Below, one piece after another: positions 1 through 6,949 of a DNA stretch of 27,605 nucleotides (its first letter is position 1; every line of letters starts with the position of its first letter). A program made the position numbers and the translations under genes. The notes under the pieces are model-generated. The model was not told the origin of the DNA, searched no databases, and was given only the letters and a program-made list of their open reading frames with translations. Source of the stretch: a virus; the IMG/VR virus record IMGVR_UViG_3300014325_000036, positions 1 to 27,605 of that record; one strand, given 5' to 3'.

Positions 1-1
1 C

Positions 2-214
2 CTGGATTCGCATCACCCCGATATGAGTAAAGACGGCATCCAAGTCAACGTCGACTGCGCGTTCTACTACGTCGCGAAATTCAATGGCGACGTGGACCCC
101 AAACCTGCGGGCATCAGTGACTACGAATCACTCGTCCGCGACCTGCTCAACCCTCATTGTGTGGAACTCGTTGTCGGCGGCGCAGACCGCCCGACCCAAG
201 TCTGGAGAAAGTAA
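2..214 (+). CDS. 3' end of an unidentified phage gene (partial)
   Basis: The reading frame is open from the left edge to the TAA at 212-214, giving 70 visible residues. An ATG at 23 exists, but the frame stays open upstream of it, so the gene probably begins outside the window. The visible part is soluble, has no membrane segment and ends in TQVWRK. I do not recognise a family. Its stop overlaps the ATG of the next gene (TAATG), so the two are probably translationally coupled in the same late operon. A role in the virion is only a guess from its neighbours. Confidence 0.6.
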   Translation: MDSHHPDMSKDGIQVNVDCAFYYVAKFNGDVDPKPAGISDYESLVRDLLNPHCVELVVGGADRPTQVWRK

Positions 215-594
215 TGGGCCTCACGACCGCCGCCGCCACCGAAATCGCCAAATGTGCTATCAACGACACGCCGACCTACATCAACGCGTCCAACGCGTAT
301 CTAGGTGTCGGTGACTCGACGACCGCCTTCTCGGCCGCACAAACCGACTTGCAGGCCAGCACGAATAAGGTGCGTATCGGCATGGATGCGGCCTATCCGT
401 CGCGTTCGGGCGCCGCGGTGACCTTCCGTAGCACCTTCAGCACCAGTCAGGCCAATTTCGCCTGGCAGGAGTGGGGCACCTTCAATGCCGCCGCCAGCGG
501 GGTGATGTGGCAGAGAAAAGTGGAGTCTTTGGGCACAAAAACTAACACGCAAGCTTGGCAGTTGACTGTAACATTGACCTTTGCCGCTGCATAA
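214..594 (+). CDS. Small virion-type structural protein
   Basis: This 126-residue protein starts at the ATG that overlaps the previous stop, although the frame is open further upstream to 157. It is rich in Ala, Thr and Ser and has no membrane segment. Mid-protein motifs such as GVGDSTTAF, FRSTF and FAWQEWGTFN, followed by a beta-rich C-terminus (QAWQLTVTLTF), resemble a family of small phage structural proteins often found near tail genes. I cannot assign a precise position in the particle. An HNH gene lies directly downstream and separates it from the next structural-type gene at 1342, which suggests the HNH gene was inserted into an existing operon. Confidence 0.75.
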   Translation: MGLTTAAATEIAKCAINDTPTYINASNAYLGVGDSTTAFSAAQTDLQASTNKVRIGMDAAYPSRSGAAVTFRSTFSTSQANFAWQEWGTFNAAASGVMWQRKVESLGTKTNTQAWQLTVTLTFAAA

Positions 595-595
595 A

Positions 596-624
596 TAGGC
601 ATTTCCTTAGATTGATGTTATGAT
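596..624 (+). promoter_or_regulatory. Candidate sigma70-type promoter for the HNH gene
   Basis: The hexamer TATGAT at 619-624 matches the -10 consensus at five of six positions. It is preceded by an extended -10 TG at 616-617. TAGGCA at 596-601 matches the -35 consensus at four of six positions, with a 17-base spacer. Predicted transcription would begin near 630-632, inside or at the end of the left arm of the hairpin described next. This is one of the few gaps in this otherwise packed operon. It was judged by eye only. Confidence 0.45.
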
Positions 625-646
625 CTTGCTCCCTAAGCGGAGCAAG
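625..646 (+). promoter_or_regulatory. RNA hairpin covering the HNH ribosome binding site
   Basis: CTTGCTCC at 625-632 and GGAGCAAG at 639-646 form a perfect 8-base-pair stem with a 6-base loop. The right arm contains the GGAG Shine-Dalgarno sequence of the HNH gene, six bases before its ATG at 649. In an RNA reading through from upstream the site would be paired. An RNA starting near 631 at the promoter above would lack most of the left arm and leave it free. No U-run follows the stem, so it is not a typical terminator. Confidence 0.65.
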
Positions 647-648
647 TT

Positions 649-1341
649 ATGCCGAGAAAACAGAAGACGGTCGATCGCAAGATTCTGGATAACAGCACGC
701 CTGATCCGAAGACCGGCTGCTGGGTGTGGAATCACAAGAAGATGTTGAGTCGCTACGGGCGACCTCGAATTTGCCAGGACGGCAAATGGATGATCGCGGC
801 CCGCGCCGCATACGAGCACTGGATAGGCCCCATCCCGAAAGACATGGTGGCCTGCCACAAATGTGACAACGGTCTATGTGTGAACCCGAATCACCTATTT
901 GTGGGGACGCAGCAGGAGAACGTTCGCGACTGCATTCAGAAGGGACGGTTCAAATGGAGTGGCTTCACGGGCACCCATTGCCCACGCGGCCACGAACTTA
1001 CGCCCGAGAATCTGATTGATTACACCGAACCCAACGGTCGCACAAAACATCGCCGCTGCCGGGCCTGCTTCAATGCCGCTCAGCGGGCACGCACTGCGCG
1101 ATTGAGTACGAAGAAACCGCCTATGCAGCCTCCCGTCGAGATCGCAGCGAAGATGGTCGGCGGTGAATGTAAGCGTGGCCATGAGTTCACCGATGCCAAT
1201 ACTCAATGGCGTTTCGAGAAAGGCTATTGGAAACGAGCGTGTAAAGCATGTCGGGCGGAGACGGCCTATCGCGCATATCGCGCCAAGAACGGATTGGAGA
1301 GCGACGGTGATCCCAAGAAGCGCTATCGGTATGGGACTTGA
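649..1341 (+). CDS. HNH endonuclease with two zinc-knuckle modules
   Basis: This 230-residue protein is a probable free-standing homing-type HNH nuclease that cuts DNA using a beta-beta-alpha-metal fold. The core lies at about residues 66-95, with H70, a C72/C77 pair and NPNHL at 79-83. The upstream block GCWVWNHKK...YGRPRI is typical of phage HNH proteins. Two C-terminal modules follow: C111/H115 with C137/C140, and C174/H178 with C198/C201. They are similar to each other (CPRGHELT and CKRGHEFT) and probably bind zinc and help recognise DNA. The gene sits between small structural genes, has its own candidate promoter and RBS hairpin, and ends directly before the ATG at 1342. This is consistent with a mobile element inserted in the late operon. 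The target site is unknown. Confidence 0.92.
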   Translation: MPRKQKTVDRKILDNSTPDPKTGCWVWNHKKMLSRYGRPRICQDGKWMIAARAAYEHWIGPIPKDMVACHKCDNGLCVNPNHLFVGTQQENVRDCIQKGRFKWSGFTGTHCPRGHELTPENLIDYTEPNGRTKHRRCRACFNAAQRARTARLSTKKPPMQPPVEIAAKMVGGECKRGHEFTDANTQWRFEKGYWKRACKACRAETAYRAYRAKNGLESDGDPKKRYRYGT

Positions 1342-1665
1342 ATGCTGACCATCCTGGAGCAGTCCCGTCAGAAGTTCGCCGTGAGCTTCAAAGACGAGCG
1401 CTATGAATCGTTCATGCCGGTGACGATTCGCTATCGCCTGGATGACGTGACTGTCCCCGAGCAAGTGACTCCAGTGCTCGATTGGCAAACCACCACGCCT
1501 GATAGCTCCATCGAGATCACGATCCCGGCAGGGGCGAACGCCATCCTGAATGACCGCAATCCCTACGAGACCCGGATCCTGACCATCCAGAGCGATTACG
1601 GCACAGACAACCAGCTCTCCCAGGAATTGAGCTATCGCATTCGCAACATGCAGGGCGTCCAATGA
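1342..1665 (+). CDS. Small virion-type protein, function unknown
   Basis: This 107-residue protein starts at the ATG directly after the HNH stop and overlaps the next gene through ATGA at 1662-1665. It has no membrane segment or cysteine motif. The predicted strands (PVTIRYRLDDVTVP and SSIEITIPAGANAIL) suggest a small beta-sandwich or Ig-like protein, as is common among phage tail or decoration proteins. The last part (LSQELSYRIRNMQGVQ) also looks beta-rich. I do not recognise a named family. Its position just before the terminase genes is compatible with a virion or completion role. Confidence 0.7.
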   Translation: MLTILEQSRQKFAVSFKDERYESFMPVTIRYRLDDVTVPEQVTPVLDWQTTTPDSSIEITIPAGANAILNDRNPYETRILTIQSDYGTDNQLSQELSYRIRNMQGVQ

Positions 1666-1835
1666 ATAAGCTTGCAGACGAGTTGCGAAATTCGGCTGTG
1701 GAGATGCGCCGCGTATTGGAGTGGTTACAAGGAAAGCAGGTGCTCACTGAGCCAGATCATTCTCGGATCAGCGATGTTGTTGAAACGGCTAAGGTTGTGA
1801 TTGACCGATTCGACACCTTTGAATCCGAGATTTGA
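1662..1835 (+). CDS. 57-residue coiled protein, unknown
   Basis: ATG at 1662 overlaps the previous stop (ATGA), and the frame ends with TGA at 1833-1835. The product begins MNKLADELRNSAVEMRRVLEWL and appears fully alpha-helical, with heptad-like spacing of L, V and I and no cysteine or membrane segment. It lies 25 bases before the small terminase start. The ATGA coupling and coding-like composition support a real gene. Function is unknown; a small helical partner of the packaging proteins is possible but unsupported. Confidence 0.6.
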   Translation: MNKLADELRNSAVEMRRVLEWLQGKQVLTEPDHSRISDVVETAKVVIDRFDTFESEI

Positions 1836-1861
1836 TTCAAACGTATTCAAATTTAATCAAA
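1831..1861 (+). promoter_or_regulatory. A+T-rich inverted repeat at the TerS start
   Basis: TTTGATT at 1831-1837 and AATCAAA at 1855-1861 are inverted copies around a 17-base loop. The second arm touches the likely TerS start codon at 1861. The block also contains two ATTCAAA repeats (1835-1841 and 1845-1851) and is strikingly A+T-rich against its surroundings. It could affect TerS translation or bind a protein. The evidence is only the pattern. Confidence 0.25.
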
Positions 1862-2220
1862 TGGGCACTCGCGGCGGTAAACGAAAGGGCGCAGGACGTC
1901 CCAAGAGCGCCGACACGCCGATCGGGAAGCTTCGCCAAGAGCTGACTATGCGGGCACTCAAGGAAGGCACCACGCCCCTTGAGGTGATGCTGGAAGCGAT
2001 GCGGGAAGCCTACGAGCAAGGGGGTGCAGCAGCAGCCATGCCCTATGCCAAGGAGGCAGCGCCTTATTTGCACCCCAAGCTCTCTTCAGTCGACGCAAAG
2101 GTAGACGGTGTCATCGGTCAATACGCAGCGCAGCCCATTCCTGTCGAGCAGCGCGACAGTGATTCCGTGGCGAGCCCAGCCGGGACCCCAGCTAACGGCC
2201 ATTCGCCGGGACACGGTTGA
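1861..2220 (+). CDS. terS: Terminase small subunit (TerS)
   Basis: This 119-residue protein probably recognises phage DNA and loads the large terminase during headful packaging. The N-terminus MGTRGGKRKGAGRPKSADTP contains the basic GGKRKGAGRPK motif typical of one small-terminase group. A helical region (LRQELTMRALKEGTTPLEVMLEAMREAYEQ) follows, then a flexible C-terminus rich in Pro, Ala and Ser. I chose ATG 1861 because the motif usually sits at the very N-terminus. A TTG at 1801 in the same frame would add 20 residues and overlap the preceding gene. No strong Shine-Dalgarno sequence precedes 1861. The last 113 bases overlap TerL in another frame. P22 gp3 is somewhat longer (162 residues). 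Confidence 0.8.
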   Translation: MGTRGGKRKGAGRPKSADTPIGKLRQELTMRALKEGTTPLEVMLEAMREAYEQGGAAAAMPYAKEAAPYLHPKLSSVDAKVDGVIGQYAAQPIPVEQRDSDSVASPAGTPANGHSPGHG

Positions 2221-3577
2221 TGAACTGCTTTATGGCGGTGCGGTATTCGGCGGCAAGAGTGACTTTCTACTGGGGGATTTCGCGCAGGATATTCCGCGGC
2301 CTTACGGTCAGCATTGGCACGGCATCCTCTTTCGCAAGAACTACCCCCAGCTCGAGGACCTGATCAGCCGCAGCAAGGAGATCTACCCAAACTGGTTTCC
2401 GGGGGTCAGTTGGAGCAATCAGACCAAGACCTGGACCTGGCCTAACTGTGCGACCCTGAAGATGCGCTTCATGGAGTCGGACGACGACTGGATGGAGTAT
2501 TGGGGCCACGCCTATACGTGGATCGGCTGGGATGAGATTGCGTTGTGGGCGAGCATGACGCCGTATCTGCGCATGAAAGCCCGGCTTCGTAGTGCCTCGG
2601 CGAACATTCCGAACAAGCGTATTCGAGCCAGTGCGAACCCAGGCGGGCCTGGCCACCACAACGTGCGCGCCTATTGGAAGATCGACGAGTACCCATTGGG
2701 TGGGCATGTATTCGTGCCGAATGACGGATCGGGCATGAAGCGCTTGTTCATCAAAGCGCGCTTGCAGGACAACAAAATCGGGATTGCAAATGATCCCGGC
2801 TATGAGAATCGCCTGGAGGGTGCGGGATCACCGAACTTCGTGCGAGCCATCAAGGAAGGCGATTGGTCGGTGATCGAAGGGGCATTCTTCCCCGAATTCA
2901 ATCCCGACAAACACGTCATTGAGCCGCTGAGTCTGCCGGCAAAGTGGACACGGTTTCGCGCAATGGACTGGGGGTCAGCCGAACCCTTCAGTGTGGGCTG
3001 GTATGCCGTTTCGGATGGTGAATTGCCCCAGTTCCCACGCGGGGCACTCATCAAGTATCGCGAGTGGTACGGCATGAAGGATGGCCAGCCGAACGTGGGT
3101 TTAAAGCTGGACGCAGAACAACTAGGGGAGGGCATACGCAGCCGCGAGCAGGGCGATCAAATCGCCTATGGCGTGCTAGACCCTTCGGCCTTTGCAGTCA
3201 ATGGTGGCCCCAGTATCGCTTCACGCATGGCGCCAGTGATCTGGCGGCCTGCGGACAATAAACGGGTGCCGGAACGCGGCGCCATGGGCGGCTGGGATCA
3301 GCTGCGCGCTCGACTACGGGGTCAGGATGGCAAGCCGATGCTGTACTTCTTCAAGACCTGCATCCATACCATTCGAACTATCCCCATGCTGCAGCACGAT
3401 TCAAAACGTCCCGAGGATGTGGATACGCATATGGAAGACCACGCCGGGGATGAGACGCGTTATGCGTGTATGTCCCGACCGTGGGTGGCCAAGGGCGCTT
3501 CGAAAGAGCACCAGCCGAAAGACTCCTACTCCCGACTCTTTGAGGAACCCGAGACCCGAGCATGGCGAACCGCGTGA
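2108..3577 (+). CDS. terL: Terminase large subunit (TerL), ATPase-nuclease
   Basis: This 489-residue protein is the packaging motor and headful nuclease, close in length to P22 gp2 (499). The ATPase half shows an adenine-binding-like WRAQPGPQL at 21-29, Walker A GGAVFGGKS at 43-51, Walker B YTWIGWDEI at 136-144 (D142, E143) and a coupling motif SANPGG at 175-180. The RNase H-like nuclease half has candidate metal ligands D287 (AMDWGS), D358 (GVLDPS) and D448 (HAGDETRY). The start is GTG 2108, with AAGGT six bases upstream. The gene therefore overlaps TerS by 113 bases, and its end overlaps the exonuclease gene by 16 bases. It acts at the portal vertex together with TerS. Confidence 0.95.
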   Translation: MSSVNTQRSPFLSSSATVIPWRAQPGPQLTAIRRDTVDELLYGGAVFGGKSDFLLGDFAQDIPRPYGQHWHGILFRKNYPQLEDLISRSKEIYPNWFPGVSWSNQTKTWTWPNCATLKMRFMESDDDWMEYWGHAYTWIGWDEIALWASMTPYLRMKARLRSASANIPNKRIRASANPGGPGHHNVRAYWKIDEYPLGGHVFVPNDGSGMKRLFIKARLQDNKIGIANDPGYENRLEGAGSPNFVRAIKEGDWSVIEGAFFPEFNPDKHVIEPLSLPAKWTRFRAMDWGSAEPFSVGWYAVSDGELPQFPRGALIKYREWYGMKDGQPNVGLKLDAEQLGEGIRSREQGDQIAYGVLDPSAFAVNGGPSIASRMAPVIWRPADNKRVPERGAMGGWDQLRARLRGQDGKPMLYFFKTCIHTIRTIPMLQHDSKRPEDVDTHMEDHAGDETRYACMSRPWVAKGASKEHQPKDSYSRLFEEPETRAWRTA

Positions 3578-4014
3578 GATATGCAATCGATGCGGAGTTC
3601 ATTGATACGCCCACCTGCTCAGCGCTCATCAGTTTTGCGATCGTGCGAGAGGATGGAGCACACCGGTATTTCGAGTTCGACTATCCGGCGCACGAGATCA
3701 CGCCGTGGCTGCTTGAGAATGTACTGCCGCAGCTAGGTACATCACGGACCACCTTCTCACTGGCTGCTCACAGCATTCAAGGGTTCATCGGGAGCGATAG
3801 CCCTGAATTCTGGTGCTACTACGGCGCCTATGACTGGTACTGGTTCTGCCGTCTCTGGGGCGGCTTCATGAATATGCCCAAGGGCTGGCCGATCCTGTTC
3901 AAGGAGTTTGCCGAGATCAAGACGGGAATACTCAATGTTGCGGGGGAAGAGCATCACGCCCTGAACGATGCGCGCTCACTCATGGCAGCGATGATCGAAC
4001 ATGGCCGCGCGTAA
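3562..4014 (+). CDS. DEDDh 3'-5' exonuclease (RNase T/DnaQ-like)
   Basis: This 150-residue protein has the motifs of a compact DEDDh exonuclease, which uses two metal ions to remove 3' nucleotides. Exo I is IDAEF (D10, E12), Exo II is YYGAYDWYWF (D91) and Exo III is HHALNDARS (H131 or H132, D136). The length and the W/Y-rich Exo II region resemble phage and mycobacterial (Rv2179c-like) 3'-5' exoribonucleases more than polymerase proofreading subunits. No polymerase domain is present. The start overlaps TerL by 16 bases and the end overlaps the portal gene by 14, so it is expressed with the packaging machinery. Substrate (RNA or DNA) cannot be decided from sequence. Confidence 0.88.
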   Translation: MANRVRYAIDAEFIDTPTCSALISFAIVREDGAHRYFEFDYPAHEITPWLLENVLPQLGTSRTTFSLAAHSIQGFIGSDSPEFWCYYGAYDWYWFCRLWGGFMNMPKGWPILFKEFAEIKTGILNVAGEEHHALNDARSLMAAMIEHGRA

Positions 4015-6259
4015 GAAAGCCAAAAAGCTCGACGCCAGCAATCCGGATGTCGGCGCTTCGGGTGCCGGCGATGGCGACCCGATCGAAGGCGATCAGCAGC
4101 TCGCGCGCTTCGTCCACCAGTTCAATCTCTCGGCCGACACCACGCGGGATGCGCGCAAGCAGGCGCAGATCCACCGCGACTACTACGACGGCAAGCAGTG
4201 GTCGGACGATGAGGTCGAGATTCTGTGCAGACGCGGTCAGCCGGCCATTACCGACAACCGCATCAAGGACAAGATCGAGTATCTGCTAGGCCTGGAGCGA
4301 CAGACACGCACCGATCCGAAGGCGTTTCCCCGTACGCCCCAGGATGATCCCGGCGCGGATGCAGCGACAGATGCGCTGCGCTACGTTGCAGACTGCAGCA
4401 ACTTCTCACAGATCAAGTCAGCCGTCTTCGAGAATATGACGGTCGAGGGCTTCGGCGGTGCCGAGGTCATCGTGGATAACAATCAGACCTACGGCAAGAG
4501 CGGGAACAAGAAGGTCCACATCCGCTACATCCGCTGGGACCGGCTGTATTACGACGGCCACTCGCTGCTGCGTGATTTCAGTGATTCGCGCTATCAGGGC
4601 ATTGTCAAATGGATGGATCTGGACGAGGCGAAAGTCACCTATCCCAAGATCGGTAGCGCATTCGATCTCTTCACGAGCCAGAGCTTTACCCAGCCGACTG
4701 ACACGTACGATGATCGACCCCGCTGGTTTGACCGCGGCCGCAAGCGCGTGCAGATCCTCGAGCACTACTACAAGGAGGGCGATGGCTGGTACCGTGTGGT
4801 GTTCTCCCGAGTAGGAATCATCGAAGGCCCGCAGAAAAGCGTCTACATTGATGCGGAGACTGGTAAGCCCGAGTGCCCGCTGATCCTGCAATCCCTCTAC
4901 GTGGACCGCAACGGCAATCGCTATGGAGTGGTGAAACGCTACAAGGACCTGCAGGACGAGATCAACAAGCGCCGCTCCAAATCCCTCCATCTGCTCAGCG
5001 TCAACCAGGCGACCGCGGAGAAGGGCGCAGTCGATGATGTCGAGGCCGCCCGCAAGGAACTGGCACGTCCGGATGGCTTTCTCGAATACACCCCCGGGAT
5101 GAAGCTGGAGATCCGAGAGAACGCGGATCTCGCGGAAGGCCAGTTCAAGCTGTTGCAGGAAGCGATTGTGGCGCTCTCCGGCACGGGACCGAATGAGGCC
5201 CTGCTCGGTACAACAGGCGATCTGTCAGGTCGCGCCAAGCAGGTGGACCAGCAGGGCGGGGCGATTCAACTCGGGATCCTGACCGACTCCCTACGCTACT
5301 GGCAGAAACGCGTGATGACCGCGAGCTGGTCGCGCATCAAGCAGTTCTGGACCGGTGAGATGTGGGTACGGATCACGGACGATGAGAATTCGCGCTTCCT
5401 GGCACTGAATTCGACCTATCCGCCGAACCATCCGCACGTGCAGAAGGGCATGGCCCAGCCCGGTGCGCCGATGAACAACGTGGCCGAGATGGATGTCGAT
5501 ATCATCATCGATGAGTCGCCCGATGTGGTGACGGTCCAACAGGAGCAGTTCCAGCAACTCGTGGACCTCGCCAAGGGCGGCGTACCGATTCCGCCACAGG
5601 CCATCATTCAGGCGTCCAACCTGCGCAACAAGCAACAGGTACTGGATGCGATGAGCGGCAAGCTGCCGGACGGGACGGAGATCCCACCCCAGGTGCAACA
5701 GATGCTCCAGCAGAAGGAGCAGCAGATCCAGCAGATCACCCAGGCCCAGCAGCAGAAAGCCCAGGAGCAGATGCAGCAGGAGCAGCAATTGCAGCAACAG
5801 GTCGCCGAGGCCAAACTGCAGATGGTGCAGGTGAAGGCAGCGCAGGATCAGTTGAACGCCAAGCAGGCGGCTTTCGAGGCGCAGTTCGGCGCGCGTCAGC
5901 AGGAGCTGGAAGCGCAAATGGAAATGCTCAACGCCAAAGAGATCGAGCTCAAGGCGTTGCAGTTACTTGCCGCTCAGAAGCTCGAGGCCACGCAGAACGC
6001 GGCCAACGCGATCGTGGATGGGGCTTCGAAGGAAGCGACCATTACCGCTCTCACCTCCAAGCTGGAGACGCAGCAATCCACGCATGCCAAACAGGTCGCG
6101 GACCTCGGATTACAACATGCTCAGCAACTGCACGCCGAGCGTCAGAAGACGCAGGCCGCGAATGAGCCTGACGCGCAGCCCAAACCTGCCAAGCCGCGCA
6201 AGATCGCGGTCGAGCGCGATAGTACCGGTCGAATCACAGGCGCGACGGTGAACGGATGA
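4001..6259 (+). CDS. P22-type portal protein
   Basis: This 752-residue protein is the dodecameric portal through which DNA enters and leaves the head (P22 gp1 has 725 residues). Family-like features are an N-terminal helical part (RDARKQAQIHRDYYDGKQWSDDEV), RGQPAITDNRIKDKIEYLLGLERQ, and GPNEALLGTTGDLSGRAKQVDQQGG in the central wing and stem region. The last ~200 residues are very rich in Gln, Ala and Glu, from about residue 565 on, and should form the long coiled-coil barrel seen in P22. It starts 14 bases inside the exonuclease gene and ends in an ATGA overlap with the next gene. Confidence 0.95.
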   Translation: MAARKKAKKLDASNPDVGASGAGDGDPIEGDQQLARFVHQFNLSADTTRDARKQAQIHRDYYDGKQWSDDEVEILCRRGQPAITDNRIKDKIEYLLGLERQTRTDPKAFPRTPQDDPGADAATDALRYVADCSNFSQIKSAVFENMTVEGFGGAEVIVDNNQTYGKSGNKKVHIRYIRWDRLYYDGHSLLRDFSDSRYQGIVKWMDLDEAKVTYPKIGSAFDLFTSQSFTQPTDTYDDRPRWFDRGRKRVQILEHYYKEGDGWYRVVFSRVGIIEGPQKSVYIDAETGKPECPLILQSLYVDRNGNRYGVVKRYKDLQDEINKRRSKSLHLLSVNQATAEKGAVDDVEAARKELARPDGFLEYTPGMKLEIRENADLAEGQFKLLQEAIVALSGTGPNEALLGTTGDLSGRAKQVDQQGGAIQLGILTDSLRYWQKRVMTASWSRIKQFWTGEMWVRITDDENSRFLALNSTYPPNHPHVQKGMAQPGAPMNNVAEMDVDIIIDESPDVVTVQQEQFQQLVDLAKGGVPIPPQAIIQASNLRNKQQVLDAMSGKLPDGTEIPPQVQQMLQQKEQQIQQITQAQQQKAQEQMQQEQQLQQQVAEAKLQMVQVKAAQDQLNAKQAAFEAQFGARQQELEAQMEMLNAKEIELKALQLLAAQKLEATQNAANAIVDGASKEATITALTSKLETQQSTHAKQVADLGLQHAQQLHAERQKTQAANEPDAQPKPAKPRKIAVERDSTGRITGATVNG

Positions 6260-6465
6260 TCAACGTGGACTTCGGTGACGGTCAGATTGTGCCCTTCGAC
6301 GAACACAAGCTCGAAGGCCCGTATCGCTCCGTGACGGAAAACCCTCACGAGCGGACCGAGGTCGTGGAATACCGGCTCCTGGGCAAGGTGGTGCATCGCT
6401 CGGTGCATGTGACGTTGAAACAAGGCATCGGCATTGAAGGCGTTTTAGGTCGGATCGGAGGATAG
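6256..6465 (+). CDS. Small conserved-type phage protein, unknown
   Basis: This 69-residue protein is coupled to the portal gene by ATGA at 6256-6259 and ends in TAG at 6463-6465. It is soluble, with alternating strands (VEYRLLGKVVHRSVHVTL) and no cysteine or membrane segment. I know no family for it. GGAGGA, the ribosome site for the next gene, lies in its last codons. Tight coupling to the portal suggests a structural or assembly role, but nothing in the sequence proves it. Confidence 0.65.
   Translation: MINVDFGDGQIVPFDEHKLEGPYRSVTENPHERTEVVEYRLLGKVVHRSVHVTLKQGIGIEGVLGRIGG
6457..6462 (+). promoter_or_regulatory. Strong RBS that decides an ATC start
   Basis: GGAGGA lies seven bases before ATC at 6470-6472. 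No ATG, GTG, TTG or CTG occurs at a usable distance in that frame; the first are CTG 6512 and ATG 6515, both about 50 bases away and without a Shine-Dalgarno sequence. A near-perfect ribosome site with ideal spacing therefore points at ATC as the start codon of the next gene. Confidence 0.55.
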
Positions 6466-6469
6466 TCCC

Positions 6470-6940
6470 ATCGCTAACACACAGGCCCTCTGTGGCTCAT
6501 TCAAATCCGAGCTGATGCTCGGCGCGCACCAGTTGGGAAGCGTGACGATTGTCTCGCGTACCAGTCTGACCGCGCCCACTACGGATACCATCAAGGCCGC
6601 GCTCTATCTCGCCTCCGGTTCTCTCGGAGCCGGTACGACGGCCTATAGCGCGACGAGTGAGGTCTCGGGCACGGGGTATAGCGCAGGCGGCATCACCGTC
6701 ACGAACGCCACTGCGCCTTCCACGAGCGGCACGACGGGCATCTGGACGCCATCGGCTTCACTGCTCTATAGCACCGTCACCCTGACTACTGCATTCGACA
6801 CGGTGCTGATCTACAACAGCACGCAGTCCAACCGGGCGATCGGAGTCTATACCTTCGGCTCCCAGACGGTCACGGCCGGCAATTTCACCTTGACCATGCC
6901 CGTGAACGATGCGACCCACGCTCTAATACAACTTGCATGA
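6470..6940 (+). CDS. Virion-type structural protein with probable ATC start
   Basis: With the ATC start the product has 156 residues and begins (M)ANTQALCGSFKSELMLG. This N-terminus, a TQALC-SFK-EL pattern, resembles a phage structural family that normally starts M-A-x-TQAxC-SFK. Starting at ATG 6515 would remove this part and leave 141 residues without an RBS. The rest is rich in Thr, Ser, Ala and Gly with many beta strands (IKAALYLASGSLGAGTTAY, FDTVLIYNSTQSNRAIGVYTFGSQTVTAGNFTLTMP), as in tail or fibre-associated proteins. It probably acts in the virion. Function within the particle is unknown. Confidence 0.75.
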   Translation: MANTQALCGSFKSELMLGAHQLGSVTIVSRTSLTAPTTDTIKAALYLASGSLGAGTTAYSATSEVSGTGYSAGGITVTNATAPSTSGTTGIWTPSASLLYSTVTLTTAFDTVLIYNSTQSNRAIGVYTFGSQTVTAGNFTLTMPVNDATHALIQLA

Positions 6941-6949
6941 GGACACGCA

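Noticed and set aside
895-1662. Long minus-strand frame (255 codons) opposite the HNH gene
   Set aside because: It lies antisense to a gene with clear HNH and zinc motifs, has no recognisable domain, and reflects codon bias of the G+C-rich forward gene.
1801-1860. TTG 1801 as the TerS start
   Set aside because: It overlaps the preceding gene and adds residues before the GGKRKGAGRPK motif that usually lies at the N-terminus. Kept only as an alternative.
5291-5917. Leu-rich minus-strand frame of 208 codons
   Set aside because: It is the complement of the Gln (CAG) codons of the portal barrel, which read as CTG Leu on the other strand. It looks hydrophobic only for that reason.
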